The position numbers and the translations under genes were made by a program. From an uncultured Lachnospiraceae bacterium (lineage in GTDB: Bacteria; Bacillota; Clostridia; Lachnospirales; Lachnospiraceae), in the NCBI GenBank assembly GCA_910579085.1, contig CAJTRU010000007.1, positions 23,806 through 68,533 of the forward strand: a DNA stretch of 44,728 nt, in the 5' to 3' direction. The notes below the pieces were generated by a model, which was not told the DNA's origin, did no database searches, and was given only the letters and a program-made list of their open reading frames with translations. This document shows positions 35,417 through 43,300 of this stretch, piece after piece (the stretch's first letter is position 1; each line of letters starts with the position of its first letter).

Positions 35417-37045
35417 TTACAATTTCCCCAACTGGAAATCATCAAACAATGTAAGCTGCTTATAAGTAATACTGTCTCCAAAACCTTTTACTACATCTTT
35501 TTCACCAGAAACAAGGTTACGTGTTATATAATCCTCTTCTACTTTAAGGAAATCATACATCATCCTGCCATTACATGTAATAAAATATATAGCTCTTTTT
35601 AGAACAACTCCCATTTTCTTTAGTGCGTTAAAATCCAGCCTGCCTGTTTTTCTTGCATTTACTATTCTGCCAGCAGATTTTACACCTATGCCAGGAACAC
35701 GCAGCAGGGTATTATATGGTGCAGTATTTATCTCTACTGGAAAATATTCCATATGCCCAAGTGCCCAGTCACATTTTGGGTCAAGATAAGTATTAAAAAA
35801 CGGCCTGCTTTCAGATAAAATCTCACCAGCAGCAAACCCATAATACCTTAAAAGCCAGTCTGCCTGGTACAGCCTGTGCTCCCTGTGAAGCGGCGGCTGT
35901 CCGCCATTAACAGCCAGGGTACTGTCATTATTAACATTAACAAAAGCTGAATAAAAAACCCTTTTTAAATCAAACCTCTGGTATAGTGCCTCTGTTACAG
36001 ATAATATCTGGTAATCACTTTCACCCGTTGCACCTATAATCATCTGTGTACTCTGTCCTGCTGGAACAAAGCCCCTGCTTGTATCCGTCCTGTTCCACTG
36101 TGCCAGCACATTGCCCCTGGTACTTAAAGCTATATCTGTATTATTATTTTTAATTATATTATTATTTACATTTAAGCTGTTATCCGCAATTGTATTATTT
36201 TTTACATTTAAACTATTATCCACAATTATATTATTATTATTTAAACCACTACCTGTCCTTTTATGTGCATCCTGCTTATTATCTGCATTTCCTGCTGGAA
36301 TTCCATTACTAGCCACTCCTGCAACATTTTCCAGGTTCTCCTGGTTTCCTGGAAGGCTTCTCCCCATACGTTTCTGTGTATACCAGTAAGAACTCTGGTT
36401 TCCACCTTTCATTCCAAGGACTGCCCTGCTCTCTGCCATACCAGCCTGTATCTGCCTCATAGGTGTTAAAATATTTTTTCTTGTTTTATTAGGTGCAAGT
36501 TCCCTTAACCCTGCTTCTGTAGGAAGTTCAAGATTAACACTCATCCTGTCCGCATACCATCCTGCCATCTCTACAAGCTCTGGTGAAGCTCCTGGAATTG
36601 CTTTACAGTGCACATATCCGTTAAATTTATATTCAAGCCTTAGCTTCCTGAGAGAGTCACATATTAACTCCATTGTATAATCTGGTGACTGTAGCACACC
36701 AGAACTTAAAAACAGCCCTTCTATATAATTTCTTCTGTAAAACTCCATTGTAAGCTGGCATATTTCGTCTGGTGTAAAAGATGTCCTTGGTACATCATTA
36801 CTACAACGGTTAATACAATATTTACAATTAAATATACATTCATTAGTAAATAAAATCTTCAGAAGAGAAACACATCTTCCATCTGCTGCGAAAGAATGGC
36901 AAATACCTGCCGCTTCTGCTGCCCCAAGTTCACCTTTCTTGCTCTTTCTGGAAACTCCACTTGAAGTACATGCAACATCATATTTAGCGGCAGCGGATAA
37001 AATATGTAGTTTGTCTGATAAAGCAGCATTAAGTTCAAATACCAT
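35417..37045 (-). CDS. TIGR03916-type radical SAM DNA repair/modification protein with Asn-rich insertion
   Basis: A 542-residue protein, about 120 longer than I would expect for this family. N-terminal KLHILSAAAKYDVACTSSG, then the radical SAM [4Fe-4S] motif C70-x3-C74-x2-C77, and family sequence GFVPAGQSTQMIIGATGESDY from residue 325. The C-terminus holds a helix-hairpin-helix (LLRVPGIGVKSAGRIVNARKTGRL), which binds DNA. Between about residues 215 and 320 is an insertion rich in Asn and Gly with a 12-residue tandem repeat. ATG at 37045 follows GAGG. It is in an operon with its usual DUF4130 partner. The exact reaction is unknown. Confidence 0.88.
   Translation of the reverse strand: MVFELNAALSDKLHILSAAAKYDVACTSSGVSRKSKKGELGAAEAAGICHSFAADGRCVSLLKILFTNECIFNCKYCINRCSNDVPRTSFTPDEICQLTMEFYRRNYIEGLFLSSGVLQSPDYTMELICDSLRKLRLEYKFNGYVHCKAIPGASPELVEMAGWYADRMSVNLELPTEAGLRELAPNKTRKNILTPMRQIQAGMAESRAVLGMKGGNQSSYWYTQKRMGRSLPGNQENLENVAGVASNGIPAGNADNKQDAHKRTGSGLNNNNIIVDNSLNVKNNTIADNSLNVNNNIIKNNNTDIALSTRGNVLAQWNRTDTSRGFVPAGQSTQMIIGATGESDYQILSVTEALYQRFDLKRVFYSAFVNVNNDSTLAVNGGQPPLHREHRLYQADWLLRYYGFAAGEILSESRPFFNTYLDPKCDWALGHMEYFPVEINTAPYNTLLRVPGIGVKSAGRIVNARKTGRLDFNALKKMGVVLKRAIYFITCNGRMMYDFLKVEEDYITRNLVSGEKDVVKGFGDSITYKQLTLFDDFQLGKL
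36165..36236. repeat. 36-base tandem repeat inside the radical SAM gene
   Basis: Two 36-base units starting TTTACATTTAA at 36165 and 36201, diverged at a few bases, encode DNSLNVKNNTIA and DNSLNVNNNIIK on the minus strand. The period is a multiple of three, so the reading frame is kept. The surrounding sequence is low-complexity ATT/AAT. Confidence 0.75.
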
Positions 37046-37133
37046 TTTTACACCTCTTCCCGTTTGCGAACATTAGTTCTATACAAAGGATAACATCATA
37101 CCATGTACAAGTCAAGAGATAAATGTAAAAATA

Positions 37134-37435
37134 GGATAATTTCCAGTTATAATATTTATTTTGCATATATGTTATATTTTTTGTATTTGTTGCGTACAGC
37201 AGGCTTTATGTGTTCCAGCTAATATTATTCCATGACAGGCGCACTTCAGCACCGCCAGTGTTTGTATCCCGTCTTAAGTGCAATGGAGGAAACGCCAGTT
37301 TCATTCATTGCACAGGGATACTATGCACTGCTGTGTGGGCTGTCGTAGCGCAAGCGTGCCCTGTCATGGAATAATTTAGTGGAACACTGTAAACCCTGCG
37401 TCCGTCCACCAGCACAAAATAACTAGAAATTATCC
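37134..37435 (+). repeat. structured palindromic repeat, copy 9
   Basis: Terminal repeats GGATAATTTCCAGTTAT (37134-37150) and ATAACTAGAAATTATCC (37419-37435), nearly perfect. The left flank resembles copies 5 and 7. Core: CAGCAC at 37247-37252 with GGGCTG at 37337-37342 (one mismatch), a variable hairpin with GGAAACG/GTTTC, and GTAGCGCAAGCGTGCCC. Its right terminus supplies the TAA stop codon of the small gene at 37430-37639. Confidence 0.82.
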
Positions 37436-37639
37436 CTGAAAACTATTTGTAGCTATCCTGTCAACTAGCTGGCTCATTTGTTCTTTATAGCCTGCCAGTT
37501 TTTTCTCTGTTGCAAGTTTTCTCTCATAATCTTTTGCAGTCATTTTTATATCGCTGCTGTTAATGCTCCCATGTGTGCTGTAAGCCTCTTTTTTATTTAC
37601 AGGACTAGAATTACCAGTTTTATTTGCAGTTTTTTCCAT
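37430..37639 (-). CDS. small hydrophilic protein of unknown function
   Basis: A 69-residue polar protein, mostly helical with a coiled-coil-like C-terminal half (DYERKLATEKKLAGYKEQMSQL as two pieces around residue 45). No family recognised. A very good ribosome-binding site, GGAGAAGG, precedes ATG at 37639. The stop codon TAA (37432-37430) lies inside the terminal repeat of copy 9, so the C-terminal end may have been changed by the insertion. Confidence 0.65.
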   Translation of the reverse strand: MEKTANKTGNSSPVNKKEAYSTHGSINSSDIKMTAKDYERKLATEKKLAGYKEQMSQLVDRIATNSFQG

Positions 37640-37879
37640 TATATCCTTCTCCTTTTCCTTATTTTATTAACAACAATATTTTGCTGTAAAACTATTATTC
37701 CCTTCTAATGTTTTTTAATGTATTTTAGCTTTTACAGTCCATAATAATCCATTGTATTATTACGCAAATATAACATATTTTGTAAGTTTTATATATGAAT
37801 ATTGGCACTATTTTTGCAGACAATACTACAGAACTATATTATTCCAGTTGTCTGCGTTTTATAAAAATGGAGGAATTAT

Positions 37880-38929
37880 ATGCATACCCGTTCCCTTTTA
37901 AAAACCCTGTCTATTCTTTCTGTAATAACGGCTATTGTATGCCTTTCACTTAAATATCTGCTGCCACTTGTATTCCCTTTTATAACAGCATACATTTTTA
38001 TGAGGATGCTGCTGCCTGCTATAAGGTTCTTAAATAAAAAGTGTGGCCTTCCTTCCTGGTTTTCTTATGGAAGTATACTGTCTGGCTTTTTCCTGTCTGC
38101 TTCTGGTGCTTTTATACTGCTTGTCTGGCTTTTATGCAGGCAGATACAGCTTTTAATTAATAATTTTCCTATATATTACCAGCTTTATAGCAGCTTGTTT
38201 TATAACTCACTGGCAAGATGCTGTAATTGTATTGACTATTACCTGAGTATGCAGAATGGTACTGCCCTGGCATTTGCCAATGAAAAACTTGCAGATATCC
38301 AGACCTGCTATATTGATAAACTAGTTAATAATGCAGGCCAGATTTTTTCTGGTTGTGTTAATGTTTTTGCACGTGTTATGGCACTTATTTTAATAATTGT
38401 AATAGGAATGATAGTTTTATGCAGGGATATTGATAAAATCCACAATGTCTATGCAAAAAGCCGCTTCTATCCACAAATACATAAGATAATGCACACCCTT
38501 AAAGAAACAGGGCTTGGCTATCTTAAATCACAAGGCATTATAATATGTGTAAACTGGTTTGTATGCAGTGTTGCTTTTATGTTAATCCAGAACCCGTATT
38601 TTATACTGATAGGGCTTGTAATATCCCTTGTTGATGCACTTCCAATACTTGGAAGCGGTATGGTGTTATGCCCTGTTGGCATATATTATATTTTTCATAA
38701 TAATTTTACCTATGCAGTAATCCTTTTTGCAGCATATATTATAACTGTATTTGTGCGTGAAATTCTTGAAGCAAAGCTGCTTGGCGGCAATATGGATATA
38801 CTTCCTTTTTTTATGCTTTTATCAATTTATATTGGCCTTAAAATATTTGGCATTGCTGGTATAGTTCTTGGCCCGTTTGGAGTTGTTATTATAAGGACAA
38901 TTTATGAGACATTTACAGAAGCAGGCTGA
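37880..38929 (+). CDS. ytvI: YtvI-like AI-2E-family membrane protein
   Basis: A 349-residue integral membrane protein of the AI-2E transporter (UPF0118) superfamily, of the sporulation YtvI type. It has paired N-terminal helices (residues 8-44), a central soluble part, and the conserved C-terminal block LGSGMVLCPVGIYYIF followed by GLKIFGIAGIVLGPFGVVI. YtvI is linked to sporulation in Bacillus; transport substrate unknown. ATG at 37880 follows GGAGG. Confidence 0.82.
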   Translation: MHTRSLLKTLSILSVITAIVCLSLKYLLPLVFPFITAYIFMRMLLPAIRFLNKKCGLPSWFSYGSILSGFFLSASGAFILLVWLLCRQIQLLINNFPIYYQLYSSLFYNSLARCCNCIDYYLSMQNGTALAFANEKLADIQTCYIDKLVNNAGQIFSGCVNVFARVMALILIIVIGMIVLCRDIDKIHNVYAKSRFYPQIHKIMHTLKETGLGYLKSQGIIICVNWFVCSVAFMLIQNPYFILIGLVISLVDALPILGSGMVLCPVGIYYIFHNNFTYAVILFAAYIITVFVREILEAKLLGGNMDILPFFMLLSIYIGLKIFGIAGIVLGPFGVVIIRTIYETFTEAG

Positions 38930-38983
38930 AATTTTACTATTATTCCAGGATAAATAATAATCTCTGGTTAAAATGGCTTGATT

Positions 38984-39028
38984 AATATATCATACTGATA
39001 TATAATAAATGTATCAGCATGATATATT
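38984..39028. promoter_or_regulatory. long palindromic operator before padR
   Basis: Left arm AATATATCATACTGATAT (38984-39001) and right arm GTATCAGCATGATATATT (39011-39028) are complementary at 16 of 18 positions with a 9-base spacer. It lies 36 bases before the PadR gene, as expected for an autoregulated PadR operator. Confidence 0.75.
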
Positions 39029-39063
39029 AAAAATATAAACATATATAAATATGGAGTATAATA

Positions 39064-39612
39064 ATGGCAAATGAAAAAAAGATTGATTGTATAATTTTAG
39101 GCTTATTAAGCCATGAAGAACTTACAGGATATGAAATAAAGAAACGTATGGACACCACCCTGAAATATTTCTGGAGCGCAAGCTATGGCAGCATATATCC
39201 TGCATTAAACGGTTTAGTTGCCCGTGGGCTTGCTACTAAAAGGAAAGATACGGTAAGCAGAAGAAATAAACTATTTTATACTATAACAGAAGATGGACGG
39301 GAATATCTTAAAAAATGGCTGGCACTGCCTGTTGAAAAAGATATGCTGCATTATGAAACTCTTCTAAAACTGTTTTTTGGAAATGAACAAGGTGCAGAAC
39401 AGACAATATTACATATAGAAGCCTTTGAGGAAAAAATCAAAAAAGAACTGCCATACCTTATCAGTGCAAAAAAAATGTTAAAAGACTGCCTGGAAGAAAA
39501 TAGTGCACATAAATACTATTTGCTTACAGTTGAATTTGGAATAAAAACTTATATGTGCTATCTGGAGTGGTGCAGAGAAGCCAGAAAATTTTTAACAGAT
39601 AAAGGAGATTAG
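39064..39612 (+). CDS. PadR-family transcriptional regulator
   Basis: A 182-residue regulator with an N-terminal winged helix (ILGLLSHEELTGYEIKKRM, then SYGSIYPALNGLVARGLA) typical of PadR, and a C-terminal helical dimerisation domain of the longer Vir-like type. It likely represses its own operon from the palindrome upstream. The following membrane-protein gene starts 4 bases after the stop, so they form an operon. Inducer unknown. Confidence 0.92.
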   Translation: MANEKKIDCIILGLLSHEELTGYEIKKRMDTTLKYFWSASYGSIYPALNGLVARGLATKRKDTVSRRNKLFYTITEDGREYLKKWLALPVEKDMLHYETLLKLFFGNEQGAEQTILHIEAFEEKIKKELPYLISAKKMLKDCLEENSAHKYYLLTVEFGIKTYMCYLEWCREARKFLTDKGD

Positions 39613-39616
39613 ATAA

Positions 39617-40093
39617 ATGACAGGACATTTTGGCTTTTCATATACAGGGTTAATATTTTTATTATTATTGTTTATTCCTAATATTATCTGGACAGGAAAA
39701 AAGCCACAGGGTTATACTTCGCAGAATGAAAATAAATTTTTTCTGCTTTTTGAAAGAACTGGCGAAATATTAGTTACAATATGTACGCTTATTTTCCAGG
39801 ATTTTAATTTACATAACATAAGAACCCGTCCAGGGTGGCTTGCGGCGGCATTTATATTTATGGTGATGTATGAGCTGTGGTGGATACGCTATTTCAAAAG
39901 TGAACATACCCTGCCAGACTTCTATAGCAGTTTCTTAGGCATCCCTCTTGCAGGTGCAACATTACCTGTAATTTCTTTTTTCCTGCTTAGCATTTATGGC
40001 AAGGTTATATGGCTTTCAATTGCAACAATAATACTTGGCATTGGGCATATAGGCATACATATCCAGCACAAAATGGAATTAAAAAATACATAA
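39617..40093 (+). CDS. membrane protein co-expressed with PadR
   Basis: A 158-residue protein with about four hydrophobic helices and a short N-terminus (FSYTGLIFLLLLFIPNIIW). It carries an aromatic-rich YELWWIRYFKSEHTLPDFYSSFLGIPL loop, seen in other clostridial membrane proteins of unknown role. ATG at 39617 follows GGAG within the end of padR. Likely the regulated target of the PadR protein. Confidence 0.75.
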   Translation: MTGHFGFSYTGLIFLLLLFIPNIIWTGKKPQGYTSQNENKFFLLFERTGEILVTICTLIFQDFNLHNIRTRPGWLAAAFIFMVMYELWWIRYFKSEHTLPDFYSSFLGIPLAGATLPVISFFLLSIYGKVIWLSIATIILGIGHIGIHIQHKMELKNT

Positions 40094-40143
40094 GGCTGGA
40101 ATAATTATTTGATGGTTAATTATGTATAAAATATCTGGCAAAA

Positions 40144-40215
40144 AACCTGGCAGGCCTTTTACACTTCTTATATTTTTATACCTTAAAGGTGTGTGTTTAA
40201 AAGGCTTTCCAGGTT
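40144..40215. repeat. long intergenic hairpin
   Basis: AACCTGGCAGGCCTTTTA (from 40144) and TTTAAAAGGCTTTCCAGGTT (ending 40215) form an imperfect stem of about 18 pairs around an AT-rich loop. It lies between the PadR operon (plus) and the GTPase operon (minus), both of which end here. It may act as a terminator for either, but there is no clear T-tract. It lacks the core of the dispersed family. Confidence 0.5.
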
Positions 40216-40289
40216 AGATTTGTCCTTATAGCTATTTAATTGTAATAAATAACTGTGCTAAATTTTATTTAAATAAATATTTCTGGTTT

Positions 40290-41264
40290 TTAATTAAAAT
40301 ACACAAGTTCTTCTTTTGGCTTTTCAGCTTCTTCCACTTCTTCTGCATAAAATACAGGGCCTTCTTCCCCATATTCTTTCATATATTTGTATTCCATACG
40401 TGCTGTAACTGTTACGTATTGTTTATTTTTATATTCTTTCCAGCTATCTGCCTTGCACAGAAACCCCATATACTGCACGTCATCTGCACAGCATGTCATC
40501 GCAAACCTGCCAAATACTACAAATTCTTTAGGAAGTCCTGGCGCTTTCTGTATCATGCCAGTTACTTTTAATGTTTTGCCATTATAATTTTCCTGGTGCT
40601 CTGTCATATCTATATACCAAAGCCCAAAATCATCATCTTCTATATTTATCACATCAGCATTTATATCAAAAGGCATCTCTTCTTTCATTTCATAGAAGGC
40701 ATCATCTTCTGACTCATAAACAATCTGTGCAGAAGGATTAACAGCTTTTATGCTTCCCCTTATTGCCCTCTTGTTAGTTTCAAGGCTGCACCTGTTTATT
40801 ATAACCATCTGTGAAACCTTAAAATGCTCTACCATCATTGAAGGCATATTTTTCATATAAAGTGCAAATGTTTCATCATTTACAACAGCCAGTGTCTGGA
40901 ATACTACTTCACTGTCAAAACATATGTCTTCCAGTTCATCATAAATCTGTGGTATATGTTTTACAGGCCACATGCCATTATACTCTATAATTAACCTGTC
41001 AGGCCTGTGTTTCTTTAAAAACTTTTCAAATATTTTTCCATTAAATGAGTCCTCATCCTCAATATACTCACAGGCGGAAAGCCCTTTTTGTAAAACTTCC
41101 TGTGTATATTCTTCCTCACCTTCTTCACATGCCAGTATAAGAGTTTTGGCATTGCCATCAAACATATCATCTGTCACAAGGTCACGTATAAGGCTCGTTT
41201 TACCTGCCTCAAGAAATCCCAGTATAACATATACCATCATTTCTTTTTTCTTCCTGTTAAACAT
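40290..41264 (-). CDS. CobW/G3E-like GTPase with DUF1980-type C-terminus
   Basis: A 324-residue protein. The N-terminal P-loop GFLEAGKTS and the segment DRLIIEYNGMWP match a G3E-like GTPase, but the GxCCxC-type metal motif of CobW proteins is missing and the usual NKxD is NRCS. The C-terminal part (about 215-324), with GRFAMTCCADDVQYMGFLC, resembles the TIGR03943/DUF1980 (YcgQ-type) family that pairs with YcgR-type permeases in metal handling. Fusion of the two is notable. It lies 23 bases after the His-rich GTPase gene and is probably co-transcribed. Start follows GGAGGGG. Confidence 0.8.
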   Translation of the reverse strand: MFNRKKKEMMVYVILGFLEAGKTSLIRDLVTDDMFDGNAKTLILACEEGEEEYTQEVLQKGLSACEYIEDEDSFNGKIFEKFLKKHRPDRLIIEYNGMWPVKHIPQIYDELEDICFDSEVVFQTLAVVNDETFALYMKNMPSMMVEHFKVSQMVIINRCSLETNKRAIRGSIKAVNPSAQIVYESEDDAFYEMKEEMPFDINADVINIEDDDFGLWYIDMTEHQENYNGKTLKVTGMIQKAPGLPKEFVVFGRFAMTCCADDVQYMGFLCKADSWKEYKNKQYVTVTARMEYKYMKEYGEEGPVFYAEEVEEAEKPKEELVYFN

Positions 41265-41287
41265 AATTACCCCTCCATCACTTCTGG

Positions 41288-42424
41288 TTATGCTACATGG
41301 AATAATTCTTTAATAGCTTTTTCATCAAGTTTTGAGCCTATTACACATATCCTTCCTGTAAAATCAGCAGCCCCTCTTCTAAGTTCTGTTTCTTCTGGCA
41401 CAAGGTCAAAGTGGAACCATTCACCCTCTGTTGAAGCAACTATTCCTTTGGCACGGAGCACCTCACCATATGTGTTGCCAGTAGAAAGTTTGTTAATAAT
41501 ATTTTTAAGTTCATCCTCTGTAAATTTATATGCTGTTTCAACACCCCAGCTTGTAAATACCTCATCTGCATGATGGTGATGGTGTCCATGTTCATGATGG
41601 TGTTCCCCGTCATGGTGGCAGCAACATCCTTCACCTTCTTCATGATGATGGTGGTGCTCACTGTCATGGTGGCAGCAACATTCTTCACCCTCTTCATGAT
41701 GATGGTGCTGCTCTCCGTCATGGTGATGGCAACATTCTTCACTGTCTTCATGATGGTGGTGGCAACATTCTTCACCTTCTTTATGATGGTGGTGATGGTG
41801 CTCATGCTCTTCAAGCAGTTCTTTCTCAAGTGTGTTGGTTTTTTCCATTGCTTCCAGTATCTGCTTTCCATCTATATTGTCCCAAGGAGTTGTAATAACT
41901 GATGCTTCAGTATTTTTTTCACGTATAAGTTTAAGGCATATATCAAGCTTTTCATCTGATATTTTCTGTGTTCTGCTAAGTATTATTGTTCCTGCATGTT
42001 CAACCTGGTTATTATAAAACTCACCATAATTTTTCATATACATTTTGCATTTAGATGCATCAACAACAACTGCTGTACTGTTTATAGTTACATTATCCCC
42101 TGCATTTTTAACCGCCTGTGCAACATCTGAAAGTTTCCCAACGCCAGAAGGCTCTATAATAACCCTGTCAGGTGAATATTTTTCCAGGACTTCTTTTAAA
42201 GCAGCACTGAAATCACCTACAAGTGAACAGCATATACAGCCGGAATTCATTTCTGTAATCTGTATTCCAGACTCTTTAAGAAATCCTCCATCAATTCCAA
42301 TTTCACCAAATTCATTTTCAATGATAACTAATTTTTCACCCTGGAAGGCTTCTGCAACAAGCTTTTTAATGAGTGTTGTCTTTCCTGCTCCAAGAAATCC
42401 TGAAATAATGTCTATTTTTGCCAT
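41288..42424 (-). CDS. CobW/ZNG-type metallochaperone GTPase with His/Cys-rich repeats
   Basis: A 378-residue G3E GTPase: Walker A GFLGAGKTT, the metal-binding CxCC (C63-I-C65-C66) in NSGCICCSL, EPSGVGKLSD and a CobW C-terminal domain. Between the two (about residues 205-290, bases 41560-41810) is a run of tandem repeats of H3-6 followed by EEGEECC-like units, giving dozens of His and about 14 Cys. The tract suggests strong Zn, Ni or Co binding and storage. ATG at 42424 follows ATGAGG. It probably transfers metal to target enzymes under limitation; target unknown. Confidence 0.88.
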   Translation of the reverse strand: MAKIDIISGFLGAGKTTLIKKLVAEAFQGEKLVIIENEFGEIGIDGGFLKESGIQITEMNSGCICCSLVGDFSAALKEVLEKYSPDRVIIEPSGVGKLSDVAQAVKNAGDNVTINSTAVVVDASKCKMYMKNYGEFYNNQVEHAGTIILSRTQKISDEKLDICLKLIREKNTEASVITTPWDNIDGKQILEAMEKTNTLEKELLEEHEHHHHHHKEGEECCHHHHEDSEECCHHHDGEQHHHHEEGEECCCHHDSEHHHHHEEGEGCCCHHDGEHHHEHGHHHHHADEVFTSWGVETAYKFTEDELKNIINKLSTGNTYGEVLRAKGIVASTEGEWFHFDLVPEETELRRGAADFTGRICVIGSKLDEKAIKELFHVA

Positions 42425-42431
42425 TTTATAC

Positions 42432-42449
42432 CCTCATTTCTGTACTGCT
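42432..42449 (-). promoter_or_regulatory. variant of the purB/trpS leader motif
   Basis: Minus-strand AGCAGTACAGAAATGAGG, 16 of 18 identical to the motif at 26308-26325 and 33488-33505, ending in the Shine-Dalgarno of the His-rich GTPase. Confidence 0.4.
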
Positions 42450-42511
42450 TTTTATTCATATGCTTGTACCAGGCAGCACACAGGCACAAGTTATTTTATT
42501 TAAACCAGGAA

Positions 42512-43234
42512 TTAAAACCTGTTTTTTGTTGCTTCATACATGGCAATTCCTGCCGCCACTGGCAAATTAAGGCTGTCTATCCCTTTAAGATGCGGGATTA
42601 CCACAGGTGTGCCAATGGACGCAAATTCTTCTGGAAGCCCTTTTGCTTCATTGCCAAATACAAGGGAAAATACTTCTTCTGGTTTTAAATTATGGAGGCT
42701 TGTTTCTGCATTAAGCATAAACGGGTAAATCCCCCTGTTTCCTGTTCTTTCCTGGTATTCACTAAAGCTGTTAAAATATTCAAAATCCGTGGAAAACAAA
42801 GCTCCCATTGATGCCCGTACTACCTTTGGGTCAAATATGTCAGCCGCTGGCCTTATAACAGCCATCTGGTTCAGTCCAAATCCAAGCGCACTTCTTATAA
42901 TTGTACCCATATTTCCTGAATTAGAAGGATTAACAAGTACAATATGTGGTTTTGAATTATCCAGACAGCACTGGAACTTTTTGAACTCACCTATTACATA
43001 ACAGTTTTCTTTCTGTGATAATATATTAAAAATCTTATCAGTATAAACAACTGGAATACCATCCTCTTTGCATATGCTATCCAGCTTATCCATTGTATCT
43101 CCCTGTTTCATTGCAGAGTGCACATATACTTTATTTACATACTCCCTTTTAAAACGGAGCAGTTCAAATGTAACCGTAATTCCAAGTGTATATGAAACAG
43201 CATCTTCTTTATGGTATCTTTTATATCCTGCCAC
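42512..43234 (-). CDS. TrmH/SpoU-family RNA 2'-O-methyltransferase
   Basis: A 240-residue SPOUT methyltransferase. The three SpoU motifs are clear: NPSNSGNMGTIIRSALGFG (motif 1), LVFGNEAKGLP (motif 2) and IPHLKGIDSLNLPVAAGIAMYE (motif 3), which form the knotted SAM site. The N-terminal substrate-binding part is present in a short form. It methylates a ribose in tRNA or rRNA; the target cannot be told. Just upstream of the GTPase operon on the same strand, but spaced by about 90 bases. Confidence 0.92.
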   Translation of the reverse strand: MAGYKRYHKEDAVSYTLGITVTFELLRFKREYVNKVYVHSAMKQGDTMDKLDSICKEDGIPVVYTDKIFNILSQKENCYVIGEFKKFQCCLDNSKPHIVLVNPSNSGNMGTIIRSALGFGLNQMAVIRPAADIFDPKVVRASMGALFSTDFEYFNSFSEYQERTGNRGIYPFMLNAETSLHNLKPEEVFSLVFGNEAKGLPEEFASIGTPVVIPHLKGIDSLNLPVAAGIAMYEATKNRF

Positions 43235-43300
43235 TTAAAAACCTCCACAAAACATACTAATTATTGCCTGTTATATAGTAAACTATTTATAATTTATTAA

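Noticed and set aside
41440..41902. Frames opposite or alternate to the His-rich tract
   Set aside because: They arise from the repeated codons of the tract; their Met/Val/Thr-rich translations are artefacts.
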